Of a stretch of DNA of 46,051 bases, positions 9,839 to 18,267 are shown piece after piece (position 1 is the first letter of the stretch; each line of letters starts with the position of its first letter). The translations under genes were made by a program, and so were the position numbers. This stretch comes from DASWHR01 sp036398095 (GTDB taxonomy: Bacteria; Actinomycetota; AC-67), in the NCBI GenBank assembly GCA_036398095.1, contig DASWHR010000115.1, forward strand, positions 1 through 46,051. The letters are read 5' to 3'. The notes beneath the pieces were generated by a model. The model made no database searches and was not told where the DNA came from. It worked only from the letters and a program-made list of their open reading frames with translations.

Positions 9839-10672
9839 TCAGACGCCGCGTGCGCGGAGCGCTTCGAGGATGTGCCGGTCCAGCCGAGGCCCATCGACGA
9901 GTCGCTCCTCGAGGTTCTCCCACCCGGCGAAGCGTTCCAGCGAGCGGCGCGTGGCGCCGTCGCCCGCCGTGTCGTAGCCGAGCGCCGTCAGCCGCTCGCG
10001 GACCTCGTTCATGAGGGAATCGTCGATCTCGATCAGATCCTCCGGCCGGGGCTTGTCGAAGTAGAGATGATGCAGCGCAAGCAGGCGCGCAAGCTCGTCG
10101 CAGGGATGCGGATGGTCGTCGACTCGCAGATCCACCGCGACATCGGTCGTCCCGCCGTAGCCGCCGCCGGGCGAGACCACGATCAGCCCGGCTGCCTGCC
10201 GCCCCCGCCGGTCGCCTCCGGCTTCGTCGCCCGCGGTCAGCGCCGCGAGCAGCCGCCCCGCGAAATCGCCGATGGTTGCCTCGAATGTCTCGCAGACGGC
10301 ATCCACCACATGCGGACCGGCGAGGATGTTTCCTTGCGCCGCGTAGCCGTCTCCCGTTCGTCCCCCGGCCCAGTCGATGCATTCGTCGCCGGTGAACGAC
10401 GCGGCGCCGCCGCCGGCGTCCACGACACCCAATTGCCGCTGCGAGCGCAACTCGTCCGGCTCGGTAAGCGCGGCAACGACCTCGGCGGCGGAGCGGCCGC
10501 GGTCGAGCAGCCCGATTCCCTCGGGCCCGTAGGCGAGATTGGCGAAGGCTTGGGTGGCCAGCGCGCCCGCGCCGGTCTTGGCCCACGGAACCAGCGCGCC
10601 GGCTGCGAGGAACTTGGACGCGACCGCGACCCCGAATGCCTCGCCGTCCCGGGCCACGATCGAAAACGTCAT
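9839..10672 (-). CDS. DUF1028 family Ntn-hydrolase-like protein
   Basis: 277-residue protein of the DUF1028 family, whose N-terminal ~200 residues take an Ntn-hydrolase-like fold; the reaction is not established. Features seen: TFSIVARD at the start, VASKFLAAGALVPWAKTGAG, and GNILAGPHVVDA. A smaller C-terminal region carries peptidoglycan-binding-domain-like sequence in some homologues; I cannot confirm that here. No signal peptide is seen. The start at 10672 places the conserved Thr/Ser-rich TFSIVA right at the N-terminus, as in homologues. It is divergent from dodecin. Confidence 0.85.
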   Translation of the reverse strand: MTFSIVARDGEAFGVAVASKFLAAGALVPWAKTGAGALATQAFANLAYGPEGIGLLDRGRSAAEVVAALTEPDELRSQRQLGVVDAGGGAASFTGDECIDWAGGRTGDGYAAQGNILAGPHVVDAVCETFEATIGDFAGRLLAALTAGDEAGGDRRGRQAAGLIVVSPGGGYGGTTDVAVDLRVDDHPHPCDELARLLALHHLYFDKPRPEDLIEIDDSLMNEVRERLTALGYDTAGDGATRRSLERFAGWENLEERLVDGPRLDRHILEALRARGV

Positions 10673-10716
10673 GCTGCGCAGTGAATGACGCAGGCGCCGG
10701 TCGCGTCAAGCCCGGT

Positions 10717-10747
10717 TTGACGATGTGGCCGCGACCCGCCCTAGAAT
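10717..10747 (+). promoter_or_regulatory. Candidate sigma-70-type promoter of dodecin
   Basis: TTGACG (10717-10722) and TAGAAT (10742-10747) are separated by 19 bases, slightly long but with both hexamers close to consensus. The start would fall near 10754, giving a ~20-base leader that includes GGGAGA before the dodecin ATG. Confidence 0.55.
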
Positions 10748-10775
10748 CGCTGCGACATTACGACGGGAGATGCGA

Positions 10776-10979
10776 ATGGCCGTAATCAAGTCGATCGATC
10801 TGGTCGGGGTTTCGACCGAGTCTTGGCGCGAGGCCGCGCAAGCAGCGCTGGCCGAGGCGGGCAAGACGCTGCGAGGAATCGAAGGGATGCAGGTGCTGGA
10901 GACGTCGGCGGTGGTGGACGGCGACAAGATCAAGGAGTATCACACGCACGTTCGCATCAGCTTCCGGCTGGACCGATAA
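10776..10979 (+). CDS. Dodecin (flavin-sequestering protein)
   Basis: 67-residue dodecin, a small beta-alpha-beta-beta protein that forms hollow dodecamers and stores or buffers flavins (FMN, riboflavin). It has the family outline: KSIDLVGVSTESWREAAQAA, then GIEGMQVLETSAVVDGDKI and a closing strand HVRISFRLDR. Length matches actinobacterial dodecins. GGGAGA at 10765-10770 precedes the ATG at 10776; an ATG at 10770 would add only two residues. It is monocistronic: own promoter upstream, hairpin downstream. Confidence 0.92.
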   Translation: MAVIKSIDLVGVSTESWREAAQAALAEAGKTLRGIEGMQVLETSAVVDGDKIKEYHTHVRISFRLDR

Positions 10980-11008
10980 CCGCGGGGCACCGAGGAACCG
11001 GAAGACCG

Positions 11009-11042
11009 TCGAAGAAGCGGGGTGTGCGCCCCGCTTCTTCGA
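11009..11042 (+). terminator. Stem-loop downstream of dodecin (likely terminator)
   Basis: A perfect 14-bp inverted repeat, TCGAAGAAGCGGGG (11009-11022) and its complement (11029-11042), has a 6-base loop TGTGCG. No U-tract follows, so it may act as a GC-rich terminator of the actinobacterial kind or simply protect the 3' end. Confidence 0.6.
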
Positions 11043-11073
11043 TGTTCCGGGGCCGGGCAGGGTGCCCCTTCAT

Positions 11074-11082
11074 TGGTATAAT
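11074..11082 (+). promoter_or_regulatory. Extended -10 promoter of the purine cluster
   Basis: TGGTATAAT is a perfect TATAAT hexamer with the TGN extension. No good -35 is present, as is usual for extended -10 promoters. Transcription would start near 11089, about 160 bases before purA. Confidence 0.6.
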
Positions 11083-11088
11083 CACGTC

Positions 11089-11176
11089 GGTCGCGCTCCA
11101 CGGTGCGACCTCCTGGGGAAACTCGCTTGAGATCTCGCTCGCCACGGCCCCGTTGCCTGGGCCGAAACGCCCGGGC
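11089..11176 (+). promoter_or_regulatory. Two hairpins in the purA leader
   Basis: GGTCGC (11089-11094) pairs with GCGACC (11105-11110). GCCTGGGC (11155-11162) pairs with GCCCGGGC (11169-11176) around loop CGAAAC, with one G-T wobble. They lie between the extended -10 and the purA start and could form a regulated leader. No purine riboswitch core was recognised. Confidence 0.35.
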
Positions 11177-11248
11177 CTCCGCCCCCTACCCGCGCCGCTG
11201 CGCGTGCGTCCGAACTCCCGACCCAGCCCCCGACCGGAGTGAGCCCTG

Positions 11249-12541
11249 ATGCCGGCGACGGTACTGATTGGCGCCCAATGGGGCGACGAAGGAAAAGGAA
11301 AGATCACCGACATACTCGGCCCTGAAACCGACGTGATCGTTCGGTATCAGGGAGGAAACAACGCGGGGCACACCGTCATTGCCGGCGACGTAACGCTGAA
11401 GTTGCATCTGGTGCCCAGCGGGATCTTGTACCCGGAGATCGTGCCGATGATCGGCGACGGCGTGGTGGTGGATCCGGCTGTGTTGATCGAAGAGATGGAC
11501 GCGCTCGCCGCGCAGGGCATCTCGACGGACCGGCTGCTGGTCTCGGTCAACGCGCACCTGATCATGCCCTACCACCGGTTGCTCGACGCCGTTATCGAAC
11601 GGCATCTCGGCCGCTCGCAACTGGGCACCACCAAGCGCGGCATCGGTCCCGCCTACGCCGACAAGGCCTCGCGTATCGGGCTCCGCGTCCAGGATTTGCT
11701 CGATATGAAGATCTTCGAGCAGAAGCTCGAAGTGGTGCTGAAAGAGCGCAACGCGGTCATCGCCAAGATCTACAACCGGCTTCCGCTCAAAGCCGTCGAC
11801 ATCATGGAACAGTACGCCGGCTTCGCGAAGCGCCTCGCGCCCCACATCGCCGACACCTCGCTCGAGCTGTGGGGAGCGCTTCGCGGCGGAAAGCGCGTGC
11901 TGTTCGAAGGCGCGCAGGGGACGCTGCTCGACGTGGATCACGGCACGTATCCGTTCGTCACTTCCTCGAATCCGGTTGCCGGCGGCGCGTGCACGGGCGG
12001 CGGCGTCGGCCCGCGCGAGATTTCCCGCGTGATCGGGATCGCGAAGGCGTACGTCAGCCGCGTCGGTGCGGGTCCGTTCCCGACAGAGGATCTCGGACCG
12101 GACGGCGACCGCATGATCGAGATCGGTCAAGAGTTCGGCACGACAACCGGCCGTCGCCGTCGCTGCGGATGGATGGACGCGGTCCTCCTCCGCTACGCGG
12201 CGCGGCTCAACTCGCTCAGCGACGTGTTTCTGACGAAGCTGGACGTTCTCTCGGGCTTCGAGCAGGTGAAGATCTGCGTCGCATACCGTCATGAGGGAAC
12301 TGTCTACGACGAGTTTCCGCCGCACCAGTCGATCTTTCACAACTGCGAGCCGGTCTACGAGACCCTGCCGGGCTGGGACGACGACATCTCCAACGCCCGA
12401 ACGCTCGCGGAGTTGCCCTCCGAGGCGAGGGCATACGTGCAGCGCATCGAAGAGATCTCGGGCGTGCCGATCACGCTGGTCTCCGTCGGCCCCGAGCGCG
12501 ATCAGACGGTTCGCCTGGATCCCGTCGGGGTGCCCGCGTAG
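11249..12541 (+). CDS. purA: Adenylosuccinate synthetase PurA
   Basis: 430-residue GTP-dependent enzyme joining IMP and aspartate to make adenylosuccinate, the first step from IMP to AMP. The P-loop signature WGDEGKGKITD is at about residue 11. The IMP-binding QYEGAQGT-type segment appears as LFEGAQGTLLDVDHGTYPFV, and the aspartate/GTP region as TTTGRRRRCGWMDAVLLRYA. Normal family length. GGAG at 11236-11239 lies 9 bases before the ATG. It heads the cluster; purD begins on the very next base after its TAG. Confidence 0.97.
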   Translation: MPATVLIGAQWGDEGKGKITDILGPETDVIVRYQGGNNAGHTVIAGDVTLKLHLVPSGILYPEIVPMIGDGVVVDPAVLIEEMDALAAQGISTDRLLVSVNAHLIMPYHRLLDAVIERHLGRSQLGTTKRGIGPAYADKASRIGLRVQDLLDMKIFEQKLEVVLKERNAVIAKIYNRLPLKAVDIMEQYAGFAKRLAPHIADTSLELWGALRGGKRVLFEGAQGTLLDVDHGTYPFVTSSNPVAGGACTGGGVGPREISRVIGIAKAYVSRVGAGPFPTEDLGPDGDRMIEIGQEFGTTTGRRRRCGWMDAVLLRYAARLNSLSDVFLTKLDVLSGFEQVKICVAYRHEGTVYDEFPPHQSIFHNCEPVYETLPGWDDDISNARTLAELPSEARAYVQRIEEISGVPITLVSVGPERDQTVRLDPVGVPA

Positions 12542-13819
12542 ATGCGCGTCGTCGTCGTCGGCAGCGGCGGCCGCGAGCATGCGCTCGCCTGGGGTCTTTC
12601 CCGCAGCCCGTCGGTTGAGAAAGTCTTTTGCGCGCCGGGAAACGCCGGGATCGCCGACGTCGCCGTGTGCGAGCCGATCGCGCCGGGCGACGCCGCGGCG
12701 ATCGCCGACTTCGCCGGCGCGCAAGGCGCCGACCTGATCGTGATCGGACCGGAGGCGCCGCTCGTCGACGGAGAAGCCGACCGGCTTCGTGAACGCGGGT
12801 TGCGCGTGTTCGGTCCGAGCGCCGCCGCCGCGATGCTCGAAGGATCGAAGGCGTACGCCAAGGACGTGATGCGACGTGCCGGGATCCCGACCGCGTTCGC
12901 TGAAACCTTTACCGACGTCGAACGCGCGATCAACTTCCTTCGCGAGTTCGGCGCGCCCTGCGTCGTCAAAGCCGACGGCCTCGCCGCCGGAAAGGGCGTG
13001 CGCGTATGCGAGAACCTGGCCGACGCCGCCGACGCGGTCCACGAAGCGCTGCAGCAGCGCGCCTTCGGCGACGCCGGCGCGACGATCGTGATCGAAGAGT
13101 GCCTGACCGGCGAGGAGATTTCGGTGTTCGCATTGTCCGACGGCACACGCGTCGTGCCGCTCGCTTCGGCGCAAGACCATAAGCGGATCGGGGACGGTGA
13201 CACCGGACCGAACACCGGCGGCATGGGCGCATATTCGCCGGTGCCGCACCTGGATGTTGTCGACCGCGTGATGGCCGAGACGTTCGAGCCCCTCGTTGCG
13301 CAGATGGCGGCCGACGGCGCGCCGTTCACCGGCGTGATCTTCGGCGGCTTCATGGTCGGCGACGCCGGACCGAAGGTCTTGGAATTCAACGTGCGCTTCG
13401 GCGATCCGGAGACGCAGGCGATCGTGCCACGCCTCGAATCGGATCTCGGCGAGATCCTGTTCGCCTGCGCCGGCGGGACGCTAGATGGTGTTTCGACCCG
13501 CCTGTCGACTCGGGCGGCGGTCTGCGTCGTGCTCGCCGGCGACGGGTATCCGGCGCGCAGTGACACCGGCACGCCGATCGACGGGCTGGAGGAGGCCGCG
13601 CACATCCCCGACGTGACGGTCTTTCATGCCGGCACCGCGCGCGTCGGCGGCCGGATCGTCACCAACGGCGGCCGGGTGCTGGGCGTGACCGGGCTCGGAG
13701 ACACGATCGGATCCGCGCGGGATCGCGCCTACGAAGCGGCGGGGAAGATCTCGTTCAAAGGAATGCAGTACCGTCGCGACATTGGATCCCGAGCGTTGGG
13801 GGGAGAGGCAGCCAGATGA
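12542..13819 (+). CDS. purD: Phosphoribosylamine-glycine ligase PurD
   Basis: 425-residue ATP-grasp enzyme making GAR from phosphoribosylamine and glycine. It has the N-terminal VVVGSGGREHALAWGL motif and ATP-grasp core (KADGLAAGKGV). The metal/phosphate region is GDGDTGPNTGGMGAYSP, followed by VLEFNVRFGDPETQ. The ATG at 12542 follows the purA stop with no gap. The stop overlaps purE in ATGA (13816-13819). Confidence 0.97.
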   Translation: MRVVVVGSGGREHALAWGLSRSPSVEKVFCAPGNAGIADVAVCEPIAPGDAAAIADFAGAQGADLIVIGPEAPLVDGEADRLRERGLRVFGPSAAAAMLEGSKAYAKDVMRRAGIPTAFAETFTDVERAINFLREFGAPCVVKADGLAAGKGVRVCENLADAADAVHEALQQRAFGDAGATIVIEECLTGEEISVFALSDGTRVVPLASAQDHKRIGDGDTGPNTGGMGAYSPVPHLDVVDRVMAETFEPLVAQMAADGAPFTGVIFGGFMVGDAGPKVLEFNVRFGDPETQAIVPRLESDLGEILFACAGGTLDGVSTRLSTRAAVCVVLAGDGYPARSDTGTPIDGLEEAAHIPDVTVFHAGTARVGGRIVTNGGRVLGVTGLGDTIGSARDRAYEAAGKISFKGMQYRRDIGSRALGGEAAR

Positions 13820-14280
13820 GTGTGCACGTCGGAATCGTCTTCGGAAGCCCGTCGGACCGCGACAAGATGGCCGCGGCCGGCGTGGTGCTCGAAAAGTTCG
13901 GCATCGAGTTCGAGATGGAGGCGATGAGCGCGCATCGCCAACCCGGTCGCGTCCACGAGTACGCGACCACGGCCGAGTCCCGCGGACTTCGCGTGCTGAT
14001 CGCCGGAGCTGGGCGTGCCGCGCATCTTCCCGGCGTCGTCGCGTCGCTGACCGCGCTGCCGGTCGTCGGCGTGCCGCTGTCGGGCGGGATCATGGACGGC
14101 ATGGATGCGCTGCTGTCGGTGGTGCAGATGCCGTCCGGCGTGCCGGTCGCCACCGTCGGGGTCGACGCCGCCACGAATGCGGCGCTTCTGGCGGTGCAGA
14201 TCATCGCGACCGGCGACGAGGATCTTCGCAAGAAGCTGCACGAGTACAAGGAGCAGCTGGCGGAGGGATTGCGGCTGTGA
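13816..14280 (+). CDS. purE: N5-CAIR mutase PurE
   Basis: 154-residue octameric mutase moving the carboxyl group of N5-CAIR to give CAIR. The active-site loops appear as GSPSDRD and SAHRQPGR (usually SAHRTP), with IAGAGRAAHLPGV and the conserved GVPLSGG. The residues fit class I PurE, which normally works with PurK; no purK lies in this window. It overlaps purD at its start and purB at its stop (GTGA, 14277-14280). Confidence 0.95.
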   Translation: MSVHVGIVFGSPSDRDKMAAAGVVLEKFGIEFEMEAMSAHRQPGRVHEYATTAESRGLRVLIAGAGRAAHLPGVVASLTALPVVGVPLSGGIMDGMDALLSVVQMPSGVPVATVGVDAATNAALLAVQIIATGDEDLRKKLHEYKEQLAEGLRL

Positions 14281-15578
14281 TTCCGCGCTATAGCCTGCCC
14301 GAGATGGCGGCGGTCTGGGACGAGCGCTCGAAGTATCGGCGCTGGCTTCAGGTCGAGTTGCTCGCTGTCGACGCGTGGGCGACGCTGGGCATCGTGCCGG
14401 CCGAGGACGCCGCGACGATCCGCGACAACGCCGCGGAGGTGGATCCGGCCCGCGTCGAGGAGATCGAGGCGACCACAAACCACGACGTGATCGCGTTTCT
14501 GACCGCGATGGGCGAAAAGATCGGTCCGGCGTCGCGGTGGGTCCATTACGGGATGACGTCCTCGGATCTGCTCGATACCGCGCTGGCGCTGCAAATGCGC
14601 GACGCGTGCGACATCCTGCTCGCCAAGATGGACACGTTGATCGACGCGATCAAACGCCGCGCCGTCGAGTTCAAGGACACCGTGTGCGTCGGCCGATCCC
14701 ACGGCGTGCACGCCGAGCCGACCACGTTCGGTTTGAAACTGGCGGTGTGGGCGTTCGAGGCGTCGCGCGACCGCACGCGGCTGCGCCGCGCGCGCGAGAT
14801 CGTCTCGGTCGGAAAGATCGCGGGGGCCGTCGGCACCTACGCATCGATCGATCCGTTCGTGCAGGACCACGTGTGCGCCGCGCTGGGCCTGGCGAGCGCC
14901 GAAGCCGCGACGCAGGTGATCCAGCGCGACCGGCACGCCGAGTTGATGGCCGCCTGCGCGATCACCGCCGGAACGCTCGACAAGATCGCGACCGAGATCC
15001 GCCACCTGCAGCGCACGGAAGTGCGCGAAGCCGAGGAGCCGTTTCGCAAAGGGCAGAAGGGCTCGTCGGCGATGCCGCACAAACGCAACCCGATCATCTG
15101 CGAGCGGATCAGCGGCCTCGCGCGGGTCGTGCGCGCCGCCGTCGTTCCCGCGATCGAGAACATGGCGCTCTGGCACGAGCGCGACATCAGCCACTCCAGC
15201 GTCGAGCGCGTCATGATGCCCGACGCGACGATCGCGCTCGACTACATCCTCAAGCTCTCCATCGATGTGATCGACGGCATGACCGTCGACGTCGCGCGGA
15301 TGCGCGCGAACCTGGACGCGACCGGCGGGCTGGTTTATTCGCAGTCCGTTCTGCTCGCGCTGGTCGAAGCCGGCATGAGCCGCGAAGACTCCTACACCGC
15401 GGTGCAGCTTGCCGCGATGCGGACGTGGGAGACCGGCACGCCCTTCGCCGACACGCTGCTCGATGTGCCCGAGGTCGCGGCGATCGTCGGCCGCGAAGAC
15501 TTGACGCGGATCATGAATCCGACGCGGTACCTGACTCACGTGGATGTCGTCTTCAAGCGCCTGGAGGGAATCGAATGA
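14277..15578 (+). CDS. purB: Adenylosuccinate lyase PurB
   Basis: 433-residue fumarase/aspartase-superfamily lyase. It acts twice in purine synthesis, on SAICAR and on adenylosuccinate, releasing fumarate. It begins IPRYSLPEMAAVWDERSKY, as in Bacillus-type PurB, and has the histidine motif TSSDLLDTALALQM. The flexible signature loop is KGSSAMPHKRNP. The start is GTG at 14277, overlapping the purE stop. The frame is open further upstream inside purE but homology begins here. The stop overlaps purC in ATGA. Confidence 0.96.
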   Translation: MIPRYSLPEMAAVWDERSKYRRWLQVELLAVDAWATLGIVPAEDAATIRDNAAEVDPARVEEIEATTNHDVIAFLTAMGEKIGPASRWVHYGMTSSDLLDTALALQMRDACDILLAKMDTLIDAIKRRAVEFKDTVCVGRSHGVHAEPTTFGLKLAVWAFEASRDRTRLRRAREIVSVGKIAGAVGTYASIDPFVQDHVCAALGLASAEAATQVIQRDRHAELMAACAITAGTLDKIATEIRHLQRTEVREAEEPFRKGQKGSSAMPHKRNPIICERISGLARVVRAAVVPAIENMALWHERDISHSSVERVMMPDATIALDYILKLSIDVIDGMTVDVARMRANLDATGGLVYSQSVLLALVEAGMSREDSYTAVQLAAMRTWETGTPFADTLLDVPEVAAIVGREDLTRIMNPTRYLTHVDVVFKRLEGIE

Positions 15579-16480
15579 CGATCGCAGGTCTGGAACCGAT
15601 CAGAACAGGAAAGGTGCGTGAGCTGTATCGGACCTCGGAGGGGATCTTGATGGTCGCCTCCGATCGCATCTCCGCCTACGACGTCGTGCTGCCAACGTCC
15701 ATTCCCGACAAGGGAAGCGTGCTCACCGGTCTGTCGGCTTTCTGGTTCGGTCGGTTCGACCACATCATCGGCAACCATCTGATCGCAACCGCCCCCGAGG
15801 ATTTCCCCCCGGAGGCGAAGCAACACGCCGACGCGCTCCGCGGTCGTGCGATGCTCGTGAAGGAGACGACCGTCGTTCCGATCGAATGCGTCGCGCGCGG
15901 CTACCTGTCCGGCAGCGGCTGGAAGGAATACAAAGCCGGCCAGACCGTCTGCGGTATCAAGCTTGGGCCCGGCCTTCAAGAGTCCGACCGGCTGCCCGAA
16001 CCGATCTTCACACCGGCGACGAAGGCCGACGAAGGCCACGACGAGAACATCTCGTTCGAGCGCGCCTGCGAAATCGCCGGGATGCAAACGATGGAGCGTC
16101 TTCGCGACGCGACGCTGCGCATCTACGTGGAGGCCGCCGAGTACGCGCGCGCGAAGGGCGTCATCATCGCGGATACCAAGTTCGAGTTCGGCGCCTTGCC
16201 CGGCGGCGAGCTGATTCTGATCGACGAGGTGCTCACGCCCGACTCGAGCCGTTTCTGGCCGGCCGACCAGTACCGGCCGGGCTCCAGCCCGCCGTCGTTC
16301 GACAAGCAGTACGTTCGCAACTGGCTCGACGCGAGTGGCTGGGACCACACGCCCCCGGGGCCGGAATTGCCCGCCGACGTGGTTGCGAACACGCGGGCCA
16401 AATACGCCGAGGCGTTCGAGTTGATCAGCGGCGCTTCCTTCGACCGCTGGCTGGCGACCGCAGCGCTGGAGACTCTATGA
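15575..16480 (+). CDS. purC: SAICAR synthetase PurC
   Basis: 301-residue enzyme condensing CAIR with aspartate using ATP. Landmarks: GKVRELYRTSEGILMVASDR, ISAYDVVLPTSIPDKG, VVPIECVARGYLSGSGWKEY, and the C-terminal segment EVLTPDSSRFWP. It is the longer (~300 residue) form seen in yeast and many actinobacteria rather than the ~240-residue E. coli form. The ATG at 15575 overlaps the purB stop. Although the frame is open through much of purB, the homology starts here. The stop overlaps purS. Confidence 0.96.
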   Translation: MTIAGLEPIRTGKVRELYRTSEGILMVASDRISAYDVVLPTSIPDKGSVLTGLSAFWFGRFDHIIGNHLIATAPEDFPPEAKQHADALRGRAMLVKETTVVPIECVARGYLSGSGWKEYKAGQTVCGIKLGPGLQESDRLPEPIFTPATKADEGHDENISFERACEIAGMQTMERLRDATLRIYVEAAEYARAKGVIIADTKFEFGALPGGELILIDEVLTPDSSRFWPADQYRPGSSPPSFDKQYVRNWLDASGWDHTPPGPELPADVVANTRAKYAEAFELISGASFDRWLATAALETL

Positions 16481-16734
16481 AGGTGCGCGTTCTGCTCGAC
16501 GTGATGCTCAAGGACGGGATCCTGGATCCGCAGGGTCAGACCGTGGAGCGCAATCTGCCGTCGCTCGGCTTCAAGGGTGCGAGCGGTGTTCGGATCGGCA
16601 AACACATCGTTTTCGACTTGGAAGCCGAAAGCCGCCAGGCCATCGACGCGCAGGTGCGCGACATGGCGGCCAAGCTCTTGTCGAATCCGGTGATCGAGGA
16701 TTTCACATATCGGATCGACGACGGCGGAGAATGA
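16477..16734 (+). CDS. purS: FGAM synthase subunit PurS
   Basis: 85-residue PurS, the small bridging subunit of the three-part FGAM synthase PurS/PurL/PurQ. It starts MKVRVLLDVMLKDGILDPQG and has the conserved SLGFKGASGVRIGKH and VIEDFTYRID end. Length is normal. It overlaps purC (ATGA, 16477-16480) and the next gene (ATGA, 16731-16734). PurQ, usually next, is displaced by the inserted membrane protein. Confidence 0.95.
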   Translation: MKVRVLLDVMLKDGILDPQGQTVERNLPSLGFKGASGVRIGKHIVFDLEAESRQAIDAQVRDMAAKLLSNPVIEDFTYRIDDGGE

Positions 16735-17561
16735 CAGCGAAGACGGACGAAGACTCTCCCGCGCCGGAACAGGACTACCGTTCGCATCGCCGGCGAATCA
16801 AGGATGAACGCAAGGCGGCGCGAGCCGCGAAGAAGGCCGGGAAGCCCAGAGGCATCGAGCTTCCCTTCCGGCAGGCGATGCCGCGCGGCTTGCTGGCCGT
16901 CTTCGCGATCGCCGCAATCGCCGGCATCGCCCTGACCGTGGTAGTGCTGATCGACCCGCCGGCGACCGAGATCGCGATCGCCGAGCGTCGAAGCCCGCCG
17001 TCGGCCGGGCTCTCACACGACGTCGGCCCGATTGTGCTCGCCCCGATCCCTGAGGTTCTTCCCTCGACGTCTCTCCCGTGCGACGCCCTCCGCGGGGTCG
17101 TGATCGAAGGCGGCGATCCCGCCCAGGTCCGCCTCGGCGGGGTGCTCGATCGGCTCTGCCCGCACGCCGACGGCGACTCCGACGTCGCCCGGTCCATCCG
17201 GGCGCTTTCCGCGGCTCGATTGCGATTCGCGGTCTTCACGCGCAGCGGGGATTTCTCGACGCTGTCGATTGCCGAGCCGTTCCGGGTGCTCATCAACATC
17301 CGATTCGCCCGGCGGGACGTGTCGGCCGCGATGATCGGACCGCTGCTCGTGCATGAAGGGTTTCATCTGCTACACGCCGGCGAGCCGATGACTGCCGGGC
17401 TCGAATTCGAAGCTCGTCAAGCCGAGCTGCGAGCCTGCCGCTTGCTGATCGACATCGAACTCTGGGATCGCGGTTGCACCGATGCCCGTCGCCTGGTCGA
17501 ATTCGGTCGTGTGCGCGCGATCGACGAGCTCGTCGCCGCAGGATTCCCACGAGGCGCCTGA
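16731..17561 (+). CDS. Putative membrane-anchored zinc peptidase (HExxH) within purine operon
   Basis: 276-residue protein with no family name I can give. Residues 1-50 are highly charged and cytoplasmic in outlook. One membrane segment lies at about 53-75 (LLAVFAIAAIAGIALTVVVL). The rest should be outside. It contains HEGFH at 208-212, an HExxH zincin motif, followed after 12 residues by EFEARQAE (E225, E227), which could give the third zinc ligand in gluzincin style. Four cysteines (117, 143, 236, 249) could form disulfides. It overlaps purS by ATGA, so it is translated with the purine genes. What is seen is the motif and topology; peptidase activity is inference. Confidence 0.8.
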   Translation: MTAKTDEDSPAPEQDYRSHRRRIKDERKAARAAKKAGKPRGIELPFRQAMPRGLLAVFAIAAIAGIALTVVVLIDPPATEIAIAERRSPPSAGLSHDVGPIVLAPIPEVLPSTSLPCDALRGVVIEGGDPAQVRLGGVLDRLCPHADGDSDVARSIRALSAARLRFAVFTRSGDFSTLSIAEPFRVLINIRFARRDVSAAMIGPLLVHEGFHLLHAGEPMTAGLEFEARQAELRACRLLIDIELWDRGCTDARRLVEFGRVRAIDELVAAGFPRGA

Positions 17562-17571
17562 GGAGGCCCTG

Positions 17572-18267
17572 TTGAAGATCGGAGTCATCCAGTTTCCCGG
17601 CTCGCTTGACGACCGCGACGCGGTCTGGGCGTTCGAGCGGCTCGGCGCCCGCGCCGAGCTGATCTGGCACGGCGACCACGATCTGCGCGGCGCCGACGCG
17701 ATCGTCGTCCCCGGCGGATTCTCCTACGGCGACTATCTCCGCTGCGGCGCGATCGCGCGCTTCGCGCCGGTGATGGAGCAAGTGGCGGAGTTTGCCCGAA
17801 GGGGGGGCGTCGTGATCGGGATCTGCAACGGCTTCCAGGTGCTGTGCGAAGCCGGTCTGTTGCCGGGCGCGCTCGTTCGCAACGAAGGGCTGAAGTACCG
17901 GTGCGTCCCGGTGACGCTTCGCGTCGAGTCGAACCGATCGCCGCATCTGTCCCAAGCGAACGTCGGGGATCTGCTTCGAATCCCGATCAAGCACGGGGAG
18001 GGCCGCTACGTCGCCGATCCCGGCACGCTTGCACGCATGGACGCGAACGGTCAGATCGCGTTGCGCTACGTCGACGCGCGCGGCGAACGCGCCCCGGAGG
18101 CGAATCCGAACGGCTCGACCGACGACATCGCCGGTGTCACCAACGAGGCCGGCAACGTGCTCGGCATGATGCCGCATCCCGAGCACGCCGTCGACGAGAC
18201 TGCCGGCATCCGGTCCGCCGACGGCGCCGTCATCCTCGGCTCGATCGTCAAGGCCGCCGTTCGATGA
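17572..18267 (+). CDS. purQ: FGAM synthase glutaminase subunit PurQ
   Basis: 231-residue class I glutamine amidotransferase that supplies ammonia to PurL. The nucleophile elbow is GICNGFQVL, with catalytic C85. The His/Glu pair is in MMPHPEHAVD. The start is TTG at 17572: AGGAGG at 17561-17566 is ideally spaced and the family N-terminus (KIGVIQFPGS) begins right there. An upstream in-frame ATG at 17482 would overlap the zincin gene and lacks homology. The stop overlaps purL in ATGA. Confidence 0.95.
   Translation: MKIGVIQFPGSLDDRDAVWAFERLGARAELIWHGDHDLRGADAIVVPGGFSYGDYLRCGAIARFAPVMEQVAEFARRGGVVIGICNGFQVLCEAGLLPGALVRNEGLKYRCVPVTLRVESNRSPHLSQANVGDLLRIPIKHGEGRYVADPGTLARMDANGQIALRYVDARGERAPEANPNGSTDDIAGVTNEAGNVLGMMPHPEHAVDETAGIRSADGAVILGSIVKAAVR

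Noticed and set aside
11089..11248. Purine riboswitch before purA
   Set aside because: The conserved loop and junction sequences are absent.
11186..13249. 687-codon minus-strand frame across purA and purD
   Set aside because: Shadow of two certain genes; Arg/His/Asp-rich composition without motifs.
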